Below are positions 1 to 8,848 of a stretch of DNA of 64,000 bases, in pieces; positions within the stretch are counted from its first letter, which is position 1, and every line of letters starts with the position of its first letter. The notes beneath the pieces are model-generated. The model searched no databases and was not told the origin of the DNA. It worked only from the letters and a program-made list of their open reading frames with translations. This stretch comes from Micromussa lordhowensis (taxonomy: Eukaryota > Cnidaria > Anthozoa > Scleractinia > Lobophylliidae). Location of the stretch: positions 6,381,783 to 6,445,782 of the forward strand of contig OZ026606.1 in assembly GCA_964020085.1 (NCBI GenBank). Reading direction: 5' to 3'. The position numbers and the translations under genes were made by a program.

Positions 1-58
1 ATCTGGTTCAGAGCGACAACAACGTTTGAACTCAACGAGGGTGTTCACGTCTTAAAAC

Positions 59-109
59 ATGGCCACGAACAGAGTGAAGGAAATCTCGTCAAAGACCGAC
101 CGATCGTGA
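59..109 (+). other. Kozak-like ATG with a 16-codon mini-ORF overlapping a GTGAGT donor-like site
   Basis: An AACATGG start context opens a 16-codon frame (begins MATNRVKEISS) whose TGA lies inside CGATCGTGAGT, a good match to a 5' splice site. The arrangement repeats in each unit. In units 26, 28, 32 and 34 the TCG-to-TCC change in this frame is silent, whereas unit 11 changes TCG to TTG. This could be the start of a first coding exon, a leader peptide or chance. The evidence is weak because the whole array is nearly identical. Confidence 0.25.
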
Positions 110-735
110 GTAGCATTTCCTTGCTTTCTCCAATTGAGGCGTTTTCGGGCTAGCTAACTATGAGAAAAAACTGTCTGTCATTCGCTAGCGGGAGAGAGAT
201 TTGTTTGTGTGACTACCGGTCGATGATCATTGACGTAGGGACAACATACGGAGTGTTCGCTTACTTCTAATTGTGGCCTAGTTTGCTTCAAGTTCAATCG
301 ATTCTCGATGTACGAAGCTCTTGTTCAGTCCATTTAGGACAATGCAGGCCTTCACAGAAAGCCATAGTTCAGCTCTCCGCTGCGGTTTTGATATGTGGAG
401 GTTTGTGTTGACAAGACGCGAACTTTTTGTTGGAAGCACGGTTATTTTAATTGTGCAATTCCTGATTGGATGAAGAGACGTTGGATGTAGTCTTTTTGGC
501 CTCAAAAGCCATACAGGAGAGTAATTTCCTTTTAGATGGAGATGCGCAGATGGTACTCTCGAGACGACATGGCCATATTTATGCACAGTTATATATTTCG
601 GTGCATAGTCTTAACACGGTATTCATAACATCAGACATACATCAGTTAAAAAAAAGAAAATAGGTTGTAGCGTGAACTCACTACCAGTCTATAGCCATTC
701 AAAGTTATTTCGTGTAGTAGTACATTGATAAAGAA
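110..735. other. Unit segment with no recognised gene (110-735 of the reference unit)
   Basis: Both strands carry short open frames here (102 codons on the minus strand at 278-586; a 65-codon frame at 466-663 that begins with TTG, not ATG). I recognise neither product. They persist in most copies only because the DNA is conserved. I saw no snRNA, 5S rRNA or tRNA signature in this stretch. It contains AT-rich TTATATATTT near 589-598 and an A8 run near 648, neither of which I can tie to a function. Confidence 0.5.
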
Positions 736-774
736 GGAATTACTCTGTCTTTAAGATACACAGAGCTAAATTCC
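736..774 (+). other. Imperfect hairpin (HP0) with GGAATTACTC arm
   Basis: GGAATT-A-CTCTGT (736-748) can pair with ACAGAG-CTA-AATTCC (760-774): two 6-bp helices separated by a small asymmetric internal loop, closing on CTTTAAGATA-type sequence. The 5' arm GGAATTACTC is identical to that of the second hairpin in the Pol III-type element (1321-1359), and both structures span 39 nt. In many units (4, 8, 9, 11-24, 30, 32) the second base is C (GCAATTAC), which breaks one pair. Confidence 0.55.
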
Positions 775-836
775 TCGGCAAAGGGACGTTTCCAGCATTC
801 AGCTGGATCCAACAATCCCAACAAGCCCGCAAGGGG
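775..836. other. Linker before the microsatellite; LINE target region
   Basis: This short segment contains two AACAA words 9 bp apart (811-815 and 820-824). The LINE in unit 28 joins the array exactly after the equivalent of the second AACAA. The 9-bp deletion of units 25 and 26 removes one AACAA copy with the spacer. Confidence 0.6.
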
Positions 837-869
837 CTGGCTGGCTGGCTGTCTGCCTGCCTGCCTGCC
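837..869 (+). repeat. Compound tetranucleotide microsatellite (CTGG)n CTGT (CTGC)n
   Basis: The reference unit has three CTGG, one CTGT and three CTGC. Units 5, 18 and 19 have four CTGG (1,773 bp), units 13 and 14 five (1,777 bp), and unit 23 five CTGC. Unit 8 is scrambled and unit 3 has one CTCG. Copy-number change here explains most of the unit length variation. Confidence 0.9.
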
Positions 870-1155
870 AACGCAATTTCTTGGGTGCAAACTGTGTCGA
901 TGAACGGGAACGTCCAACACATGTGGGATGCGTTGTCTGTAATACTTAAAATAAACTCACGACAGCTGAAAAACAACGCATTTCAATTCTCTTGGCAGTC
1001 TAGCAACTTGCCAAGCTCTATGCTGATCTATCGAACTAACAATTTGCTTGAATCTAGTCCATTTTAACTTGTCTGACATGCACGCACTCTCAGTCGGACC
1101 TCCAAACTTCAAAAACTATCCACCCCGACTATTTATGCTAATATTCCCAAGGGAC
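870..1155. other. Unit segment with no recognised gene (870-1155 of the reference unit)
   Basis: No gene or RNA family is recognised. The frame that opens with MAWVQTVSMNG in many units, or starts further on in others, is about 60 codons and ends at TAA without any family resemblance. The segment ends in an AT-rich stretch (TATTTATGCTAATATT, near 1131-1146) just upstream of the Pol III-type element; this could act as upstream promoter sequence, which is speculation. Confidence 0.5.
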
Positions 1156-1162
1156 GTCAGGG

Positions 1163-1173
1163 TGGCCAAATGG
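1163..1173 (+). promoter_or_regulatory. Pol III A box
   Basis: TGGCCAAATGG matches the TRGYNNANNNG consensus and sits 8 nt into the tRNA-like head, as expected. I saw it unchanged in all copies. Confidence 0.75.
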
Positions 1174-1216
1174 TTAACGTGGTGCGCTACGAAGACAGCG
1201 AAGGTCGCAGGTCGTG

Positions 1217-1226
1217 GGTTCGAATC
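1217..1226 (+). promoter_or_regulatory. Pol III B box
   Basis: GGTTCGAATC matches the GGTTCRANNC consensus, 43 nt after the A box. The copy in unit 28 (right of the LINE) has AGTTCGAATC, losing the first conserved position. Confidence 0.75.
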
Positions 1227-1241
1227 ACACTACCGCATAGG

Positions 1242-1276
1242 GGTTATTCTCAAACTGGCTTGGGGGCCGAATAACC
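1242..1276 (+). other. Hairpin 1 (HP1) of the Pol III-type element
   Basis: GGTTATTC pairs with GAATAACC (8 bp, extendable by a G-U and a G-C pair) around the 19-nt loop TCAAACTGGCTTGGGGGCC. Inside the loop GGC can pair with GCC, leaving a 5' AAACT bulge. Variants: loop G lost in unit 6; T-to-C in unit 13; stem mismatch in units 14 and 33; G-U wobble in unit 17; loop changes in 15, 27, 29, 31 and 33. Confidence 0.8.
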
Positions 1277-1320
1277 TCTCCCCGGCTACGTGGTACGTGG
1301 AGATTTGGGTCTGCGAACAA

Positions 1321-1359
1321 GGAATTACTCTCAAACTGGCTTGGGGGCCGAGTAATTCC
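1321..1359 (+). other. Hairpin 2 (HP2) of the Pol III-type element
   Basis: GGAATTACTC pairs perfectly with GAGTAATTCC (10 bp) around the same 19-nt loop as HP1. The stem sequence differs from HP1 on both arms but stays complementary. I saw no change in this hairpin in any of the 33 copies. Confidence 0.85.
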
Positions 1360-1381
1360 TCCCCCAAGAAGTCCTGCGAGG

Positions 1382-1388
1382 TTTTTTT
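1382..1388 (+). terminator. Pol III oligo(T) terminator
   Basis: Seven T follow GCGAGG, ending the SINE-like element; a T5 run a few bases later could back it up. Unit 9 has eight T. Unit 30 has TTTGTTT, which breaks the main run. Confidence 0.65.
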
Positions 1389-1672
1389 GGTTTTTATTTC
1401 TGCTTGTCTTGATTTTGCTGATCATTTTTTTTCCTTTTTCCTGCTCGTAATTCCTTGTTAGTTTTGCTTTTCCCTACTTTCGGTATTTTTTTAACTTTTC
1501 ATCAGCGCTAGAAACGGAAAAACAAGAAGCGTTTTGCGGCATTATGGCTTCCTAAGATTTTTAATTTAGCCCGCGGTGAAATTTTAAGTTACTTTCTTTG
1601 TTTTCTTGGCTTAAACTCACTTCTACCAAACATAGGTTGTATTTGATTTTATTTGATGTGACTTGATTGCAG
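1389..1672. other. Pyrimidine-rich and AT-rich segment, no gene recognised
   Basis: The first part is T-rich. GTAATTCCTTGTT (1447-1459) is the exact reverse complement of AACAAGGAATTAC (1316-1328), so it could compete with the HP2 stem in a longer RNA. The end (TTTGATGTGACTTGATTGCAG, 1652-1672) looks like a weak 3' splice site. No protein or RNA family is recognised. Confidence 0.5.
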
Positions 1673-1874
1673 AATAATTCTTCAATGATCAACTGTTTCA
1701 TCAAGTCGCAACCTGCCAGAAACTACATTATCGCGTGTTCAGTGTACTATTTCTTTGGCATTTGAGATCATCTGGTTCAGAGCGACAACAACGTTTGAAC
1801 TCAACGAGGGTGTTCACGTCTTAAAACATGGCCACGAACAGAGTGAAGGAAATCTCGTCAAAGACCGACCGATC
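1673..1874 (+). other. Candidate 202-nt exon across the unit boundary
   Basis: The interval is bounded by TTGATTGCAG on the left and GTGAGT on the right, the two splice consensus cores, and it contains the Kozak-like ATG at 1828. Two short frames occur inside it: one of 26 codons starting MINCFIKSQ, and the 16-codon frame at the ATG. All units carry both sites except unit 10, whose deletion removes the acceptor. No transcript evidence is available and the polypyrimidine tract is poor. Confidence 0.25.
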
Positions 1875-3537
1875 GTGAGTAGCATTTCCTTGCTTTCTCC
1901 AATTGAGGCGTTTTCGGGCTAGCTAACTATGAGAAAAAACTGTCTGTCATTCGCTAGCGGGAGAGAGATTTGTTTGTGTGACTACCGGTCGATGATCATT
2001 GACGTAGGGACAACATACGGAGTGTTCGCTTACTTCTAATTGTGGCCTAGTTTGCTTCAAGTTCAATCGATTCTCGATGTACGAAGCTCTTGTTCAGTCC
2101 ATTTAGGACAATGCAGGCCTTCACAGAAAGCCATAGTTCAGCTCTCCGCTGCGGTTTTGATATGTGGAGGTTTGTGTTGACAAGACGCGAACTTTTTGTT
2201 GGAAGCACGGTTATTTTAATTGTGCAATTCCTGATTGGATGAAGAGACGTTGGATGTAGTCTTTTTGGCCTCAAAAGCCATACAGGAGAGTAATTTCCTT
2301 TTAGATGGAGATGCGCAGATGGTACTCTCGAGACGACATGGCCATATTTATGCACAGTTATATATTTCGGTGCATAGTCTTAACACGGTATTCATAACAT
2401 CAGACATACATCAGTTAAAAAAAAGAAAATAGGTTGTAGCGTGAACTCACTACCAGTCTATAGCCATTCAAAGTTATTTCGTGTAGTAGTACATTGATAA
2501 AGAAGGAATTACTCTGTCTTTAAGATACACAGAGCTAAATTCCTCGGCAAAGGGACGTTTCCAGCATTCAGCTGGATCCAACAATCCCAACAAGCCCGCA
2601 AGGGGCTGGCTGGCTGGCTGTCTGCCTGCCTGCCTGCCAACGCAATGGCTTGGGTGCAAACTGTGTCGATGAACGGGAACGTCCAACACATGTGGGATGC
2701 GTTGTCTGTAATACTTAAAATAAACTCACGACAGCTGAAAAACAACGCATTTCAATTCTCTTGGCAGTCTAGCAACTTGCCAAGCTCTATGCTGATCTAT
2801 CGAACTAACAATTTGCTTGAATCTAGTCCATTTTAACTTGTCTGACATGCACGCACTCTCAGTCGGACCTCCAAACTTCAAAAACTATCCACCCCGACTA
2901 TTTATGCTAATATTCCCAAGGGACGTCAGGGTGGCCAAATGGTTAACGTGGTGCGCTACGAAGACAGCGAAGGTCGCAGGTCGTGGGTTCGAATCACACT
3001 ACCGCATAGGGGTTATTCTCAAACTGGCTTGGGGGCCGAATAACCTCTCCCCGGCTACGTGGTACGTGGAGATTTGGGTCTGCGAACAAGGAATTACTCT
3101 CAAACTGGCTTGGGGGCCGAGTAATTCCTCCCCCAAGAAGTCCTGCGAGGTTTTTTTGGTTTTTATTTCTGCTTGTCTTGATTTTGCTGATCATTTTTTT
3201 TCCTTTTTCCTGCTCGTAATTCCTTGTTAGTTTTGCTTTTCCCTACTTTCGGTATTTTTTTAACTTTTCATCAGCGCTAGAAACGGAAAAACAAGAAGCG
3301 TTTTGCGGCATTATGGCTTCCTAAGATTTTTAATTTAGCCCGCGGTGAAATTTTAAGTTACTTTCTTTGTTTTCTTGGCTTAAACTCACTTCTACCAAAC
3401 ATAGGTTGTATTTGATTTTATTTGATGTGACTTGATTGCAGAATAATTCTTCAATGATCAACTGTTTCATCAAGTCGCAACCTGCCAGAAACTACATTAT
3501 CGCGTGTTCAGTGACTATTTCTTTGGCATTTGAGATC
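1770..3537 (+). repeat. Satellite unit 2 (subfamily A)
   Basis: Length 1,768 bp. One T is missing near 3513 (CAGTGACTATT instead of CAGTGTACTATT), which by chance joins the short frames at the boundary into an 84-codon one at 3436-3690. Pol III-type element at 2925-3157. Confidence 0.95.
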
Positions 3538-5306
3538 ATCTGGTTCAGAGCGACAACAACGTTTGAACTCAACGAGGGTGTTCACGTCTTAAAACATGGC
3601 CACGAACAGAGTGAAGGAAATCTCGTCAAAGACCGACCGATCGTGAGTAGCATTTCCTTGCTTTCTCCAATTGAGGCGTTTTCGGGCTAGCTAACTATGA
3701 GAAAAAACTGTCTGTCATTCGCTAGCGGGAGAGAGATTTGTTTGTGTGACTACCGGTCGATGATCATTGACGTAGGGACAACATACGGAGTGTTCGCTTA
3801 CTCCTAATTGTGGCCTAGTTTGCTTGAAGTTCAATCGATTCTCGATGTACGAAGCTCTTGTTCAGTCCATTTAGGACAATGCAGGCCTTCACAGAAAGCC
3901 ATAGTTCAGCTCTCCGCTGCGGTTTTGATATGTGGAGGTTTGTGTTGACAAGACGCGAACTTTTTGTTGGAAGCACGGTTATTTTAATTGTGCAATTCCT
4001 GATTGGATGAAGAGACGTTGGATGTAGTCTTTTTGGCCTCAAAAGCCATACAGGAGAGTAATTTCCTTTTAGATGGAGATGCGCAGATGGTACTCTCGAG
4101 ACGACATGGCCATATTTATGCACAGTTATATATTTCGGTGCATAGTCTTAACACGGTATTCATAACATCAGACATACATCAGTTAAAAAAAAGAAAATAG
4201 GTTGTAGCGTGAACTCACTACCAGTCTATAGCCATTCAAAGTTATTTCGTGTAGTAGTACATTGATAAAGAAGGAATTACTCTGTCTTTAAGATACACAG
4301 AGCTAAATTCCTCGGCAAAGGGACGTTTCCAGCATTCAGCTGGATCCAACAATCCCAACAAGCCCGGAAGGGGCTGGCTGGCTCGCTGTCTGCCTGCCTG
4401 CCTGCCAACGTAATTTCTTGGGTGCAAACTGTGTCGATGAACGGGAACGTCCAACACATGTGGGATGCGTTGTCTGTAATACTTAAAATAAACTCACGAC
4501 AGCTGAAAAACAACGCATTTCAATTCTCTTGGCAGTCTAGCAACTTGCCAAGCTCTATGCTGATCTATCGAACTAACAATTTGCTTGAATCTAGTCCATT
4601 TTAACTTGTCTGACATGCACGCACTCTCAGTCGGACCTCCAAACTTCAAAAACTATCCACCCCGACTATTTATGCTAATATTCCCAAGGGACGTCAGGGT
4701 GGCCAAATGGTTAACGTGGTGCGCTACGAAGACAGCGAAGGTCGCAGGTCGTGGGTTCGAATCACACTACCGCATAGGGGTTATTCTCAAACTGGCTTGG
4801 GGGCCGAATAACCTCTCCCCGGCTACGTGGTACGTGGAGATTTGGGTCTGCGAACAAGGAATTACTCTCAAACTGGCTTGGGGGCCGAGTAATTCCTCCC
4901 CCAAGAAGTCCTGCGAGGTTTTTTTGGTTTTTATTTCTGCTTGTCTTGATTTTGCTGATCATTTTTTTTCCTTTTTCCTGCTCGTAATTCCTTGTTAGTT
5001 TTGCTTTTCCCTACTTTCGGTATTTTTTTAACTTTTCATCAGCGCTAGAAACGGAAAAACAAGAAGCGTTTTGCGGCATTATGGCTTCCTAAGATTTTTA
5101 ATTTAGCCCGCGGTGAAATTTTAAGTTACTTTCTTTGTTTTCTTGGCTTAAACTCACTTCTACCAAACATAGGTTGTATTTGATTTTATTTGATGTGACT
5201 TGATTGCAGAATAATTCTTCAATGATCAACTGTTTCATCAAGTCGCAACCTGCCAGAAACTACATTATCGCGTGTTCAGTGTACTATTTCTTTGGCATTT
5301 GAGATC
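3538..5306 (+). repeat. Satellite unit 3 (subfamily A)
   Basis: Length 1,769 bp. One microsatellite repeat is CTCG. It has TACTCCTAATTG near 3800, where units 1, 2, 4 and 7 have TACTTCTAATTG. Pol III-type element at 4693-4925. Confidence 0.95.
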
Positions 5307-7075
5307 ATCTGGTTCAGAGCGACAACAACGTTTGAACTCAACGAGGGTGTTCACGTCTTAAAACATGGCCACGAACAGAGTGAAGGAAATCTCGTCAAAG
5401 ACCGACCGATCGTGAGTAGCATTTCCTTGCTTTCTCCAATTGAGGCGTTTTCGGGCTAGCTAACTATGAGAAAAAACTGTCTGTCATTCGCTAGCGGGAG
5501 AGAGATTTGTTTGTGTGACTACCGGTCGATGATCATTGACGTAGGGACAACATACGGAGTGTTCGCTTACTTCTAATTGTGGCCTAGTTTGCTTCAAGTT
5601 CAATCGATTCTCGATGTACGAAGCTCTTGTTCAGTCCATTTAGGACAATGCAGGCCTTCACAGAAAGCCATAGTTCAGCTCTCCGCTGCGGTTTTGATAT
5701 GTGGAGGTTTGTGTTGACAAGACGCGAACTTTTTGTTGGAAGCACGGTTATTTTAATTGTGCAATTCCTGATTGGATGAAGAGACGTTGGATGTAGTCTT
5801 TTTGGCCTCAAAAGCCATACAGGAGAGTAATTTCCTTTTAGATGGAGATGCGCAGATGGTACTCTCGAGACGACATGGCCATATTTATGCACAGTTATAT
5901 ATTTCGGTGCATAGTCTTAACACGGTATTCATAACATCAGACATACATCAGTTAAAAAAAAGAAAATAGGTTGTAGCGTGAACTCACTACCAGTCTATAG
6001 CCATTCAAAGTTATTTCGTGTAGTAGTACATTGATAAAGAAGCAATTACTCTGTCTTTAAGATACACAGAGCTAAATTCCTCGGCAAAGGGACGTTTCCA
6101 GCATTCAGCTGGATCCAACAATCCCAACAAGCCCGGAAGGGGCTGGCTGGCTGGCTGTCTGCCTGCCTGCCTGCCAACGCAATGGCTTGGGTGCAAACTG
6201 TGTCGATGAACGGGAACGTCCAACACATGTGGGATGCGTTGTCTGTAATACTTAAAATAAACTCACGACAGCTGAAAAACAACGCATTTCAATTCTCTTG
6301 GCAGTCTAGCAACTTGCCAAGCTCTATGCTGATCTATCGAACTAACAATTTGCTTGAATCTAGTCCATTTTAACTTGTCTGACATGCACGCACTCTCAGT
6401 CGGACCTCCAAACTTCAAAAACTATCCACCCCGACTATTTATGCTAATATTCCCAAGGGACGTCAGGGTGGCCAAATGGTTAACGTGGTGCGCTACGAAG
6501 ACAGCGAAGGTCGCAGGTCGTGGGTTCGAATCACACTACCGCATAGGGGTTATTCTCAAACTGGCTTGGGGGCCGAATAACCTCTCCCCGGCTACGTGGT
6601 ACGTGGAGATTTGGGTCTGCGAACAAGGAATTACTCTCAAACTGGCTTGGGGGCCGAGTAATTCCTCCCCCAAGAAGTCCTGCGAGGTTTTTTTGGTTTT
6701 TATTTCTGCTTGTCTTGATTTTGCTGATCATTTTTTTTCCTTTTTCCTGCTCGTAATTCCTTGTTAGTTTTGCTTTTCCCTACTTTCGGTATTTTTTTAA
6801 CTTTTCATCAGCGCTAGAAACGGAAAAACAAGAAGCGTTTTGCGGCATTATGGCTTCCTAAGATTTTTAATTTAGCCCGCGGTGAAATTTTAAGTTACTT
6901 TCTTTGTTTTCTTGGCTTAAACTCACTTCTACCAAACATAGGTTGTATTTGATTTTATTTGATGTGACTTGATTGCAGAATAATTCTTCAATGATCAACT
7001 GTTTCATCAAGTCGCAACCTGCCAGAAACTACATTATCGCGTGTTCAGTGTACTATTTCTTTGGCATTTGAGATC
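5307..7075 (+). repeat. Satellite unit 4 (subfamily A)
   Basis: Length 1,769 bp. The only subfamily A unit with the GCAATTAC form of the upstream hairpin, otherwise typical of subfamily B. Pol III-type element at 6462-6694. Confidence 0.95.
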
Positions 7076-8848
7076 ATCTGGTTCAGAGCGACAACAACGT
7101 TTGAACTCAACGAGGGTGTTCACGTCTTAAAACATGGCCACGAACAGAGTGAAGGAAATCTCGTCAAAGACCGACCGATCGTGAGTAGCATTTCCTTGCT
7201 TTCTCCAATTGAGGCGTTTTCGGGCTAGCTAACTATGAGAAAAAACTGTCTGTCATTCGCTAGCGGGAGAGAGATTTGTTTGTGTGACTACCGGTCGATG
7301 ATCATTGACGTAGGGACAACATACGGAGTGTTCGCTTACTCCTAATTGTGGCCTAGTTTGCTTGAAGTTCAATCGATTCTCGATGTACGAAGCTCTTGTT
7401 CAGTCCATTTAGGACAATGCAGGCCTTCACAGAAAGCCATAGTTCAGCTCTCCGCTGCGGTTTTGATATGTGGAGGTTTGTGTTGACAAGACGCGAACTT
7501 TTTGTTGGAAGCACGGTTATTTTAATTGTGCAATTCCTGATTGGATGAAGAGACGTTGGATGTAGTCTTTTTGGCCTCAAAAGCCATACAGGAGAGTAAT
7601 TTCCTTTTAGATGGAGATGCGCAGATGGTACTCTCGAGACGACATGGCCATATTTATGCACAGTTATATATTTCGGTGCATAGTCTTAACACGGTATTCA
7701 TAACATCAGACATACATCAGTTAAAAAAAAGAAAATAGGTTGTAGCGTGAACTCACTACCAGTCTATAGCCATTCAAAGTTATTTCGTGTAGTAGTACAT
7801 TGATAAAGAAGGAATTACTCTGTCTTTAAGATACACAGAGCTAAATTCCTCGGCAAAGGGACGTTTCCAGCATTCAGCTGGATCCAACAATCCCAACAAG
7901 CCCGGAAGGGGCTGGCTGGCTGGCTGGCTGTCTGCCTGCCTGCCTGCCAACGCAATTTCTTGGGTGCAAACTGTGTCGATGAACGGGAACGTCCAACACA
8001 TGTGGGATGCGTTGTCTGTAATACTTAAAATAAACTCACGACAGCTGAAAAACAACGCATTTCAATTCTCTTGGCAGTCTAGCAACTTGCCAAGCTCTAT
8101 GCTGATCTATCGAACTAACAATTTGCTTGAATCTAGTCCATTTTAACTTGTCTGACATGCACGCACTCTCAGTCGGACCTCCAAACTTCAAAAACTATCC
8201 ACCCCGACTATTTATGCTAATATTCCCAAGGGACGTCAGGGTGGCCAAATGGTTAACGTGGTGCGCTACGAAGACAGCGAAGGTCGCAGGTCGTGGGTTC
8301 GAATCACACTACCGCATAGGGGTTATTCTCAAACTGGCTTGGGGGCCGAATAACCTCTCCCCGGCTACGTGGTACGTGGAGATTTGGGTCTGCGAACAAG
8401 GAATTACTCTCAAACTGGCTTGGGGGCCGAGTAATTCCTCCCCCAAGAAGTCCTGCGAGGTTTTTTTGGTTTTTATTTCTGCTTGTCTTGATTTTGCTGA
8501 TCATTTTTTTTCCTTTTTCCTGCTCGTAATTCCTTGTTAGTTTTGCTTTTCCCTACTTTCGGTATTTTTTTAACTTTTCATCAGCGCTAGAAACGGAAAA
8601 ACAAGAAGCGTTTTGCGGCATTATGGCTTCCTAAGATTTTTAATTTAGCCCGCGGTGAAATTTTAAGTTACTTTCTTTGTTTTCTTGGCTTAAACTCACT
8701 TCTACCAAACATAGGTTGTATTTGATTTTATTTGATGTGACTTGATTGCAGAATAATTCTTCAATGATCAACTGTTTCATCAAGTCGCAACCTGCCAGAA
8801 ACTACATTATCGCGTGTTCAGTGTACTATTTCTTTGGCATTTGAGATC
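7076..8848 (+). repeat. Satellite unit 5 (subfamily A)
   Basis: Length 1,773 bp because of a fourth CTGG. Pol III-type element at 8235-8467. Confidence 0.95.

Larger units (their letters stand above)
1156..1388 (+). ncRNA. Putative Pol III transcript: tRNA-Leu-derived SINE-like element with twin hairpins (reference copy of 33)
   Basis: The head resembles a tRNA-Leu gene: 5' GTCAGGG matches a Leu acceptor strand, TGGCCAAATGG (1163-1173) fits the A box, GGTTCGAATC (1217-1226) fits the B box, and the T arm GTGGG/CACAC pairs at 4 of 5 positions. The 3' acceptor strand no longer pairs, so this is tRNA-derived and not a functional tRNA. Two hairpins follow (1242-1276, 1321-1359), then T7 at 1382-1388, a Pol III terminator. 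The other copies begin at 2925, 4693, 6462, 8235, 10004, 11772, 13544, 15310, 17080, 18634, 20403, 22182, 23959, 25728, 27497, 29265, 31038, 32811, 34588, 36357, 38127, 39905, 41679, 43441, 45202, 46972, 54050, 55821, 57590, 59359, 61128 and 62897. Each is about 233 nt. Transcription is inferred from the boxes, not shown. It may be a passenger SINE amplified with the satellite. Confidence 0.7.
1..1769 (+). repeat. Satellite unit 1 (subfamily A)
   Basis: Length 1,769 bp. Used here as the reference unit for internal features. It has the subfamily A markers AACGCATTTC near 976 and TTTTGCTGATC near 1413, the GGAATTACTC form of the upstream hairpin, and three CTGG followed by CTGT and three CTGC. 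The Pol III-type element is at 1156-1388. Confidence 0.95.

Noticed and set aside
461..500. Hammerhead ribozyme-like words (CTGATTGGATGAAGAG)
   Set aside because: The CTGANGA and GAAA core does not assemble with flanking stems; similar words elsewhere in the unit also fail.
278..586. A 102-codon minus-strand frame present in all units
   Set aside because: No family resemblance, no signal of codon-level constraint, and an overlapping frame on the other strand; changes between units are not preferentially silent.
466..663. A 65-codon plus-strand frame (DEETLDVVFLASKAIQ...)
   Set aside because: It starts at TTG directly after a stop codon and has no ATG except an internal one; I do not recognise it. 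It could be a fossil coding fragment but cannot be supported.
1156..1237. A functional tRNA-Leu gene
   Set aside because: The 3' acceptor strand does not pair with the 5' strand and the anticodon loop is abnormal (8 nt by my fold), so it is tRNA-derived only.
1048..1461. A 137-codon plus-strand frame repeated in nearly every unit
   Set aside because: It reads straight through the tRNA-like head and the two hairpins; its apparent conservation follows from the repeat, and it is disrupted or shortened by simple T-run indels in several units.
1576..1620. Weak hairpin GTGA..TTAAG / CTTAA..TCAC
   Set aside because: Only short helices with a large loop in AT-rich sequence; expected by chance.
1..1769. 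snRNA, 5S rRNA or spliced-leader gene array
   Set aside because: I looked for U1, U2, U5, U6 and 5S core sequences and saw none in the unit.
3436..3690. An 84-codon frame seen only in unit 2/3
   Set aside because: It exists only because one T is missing near 3513; other units have a stop there.
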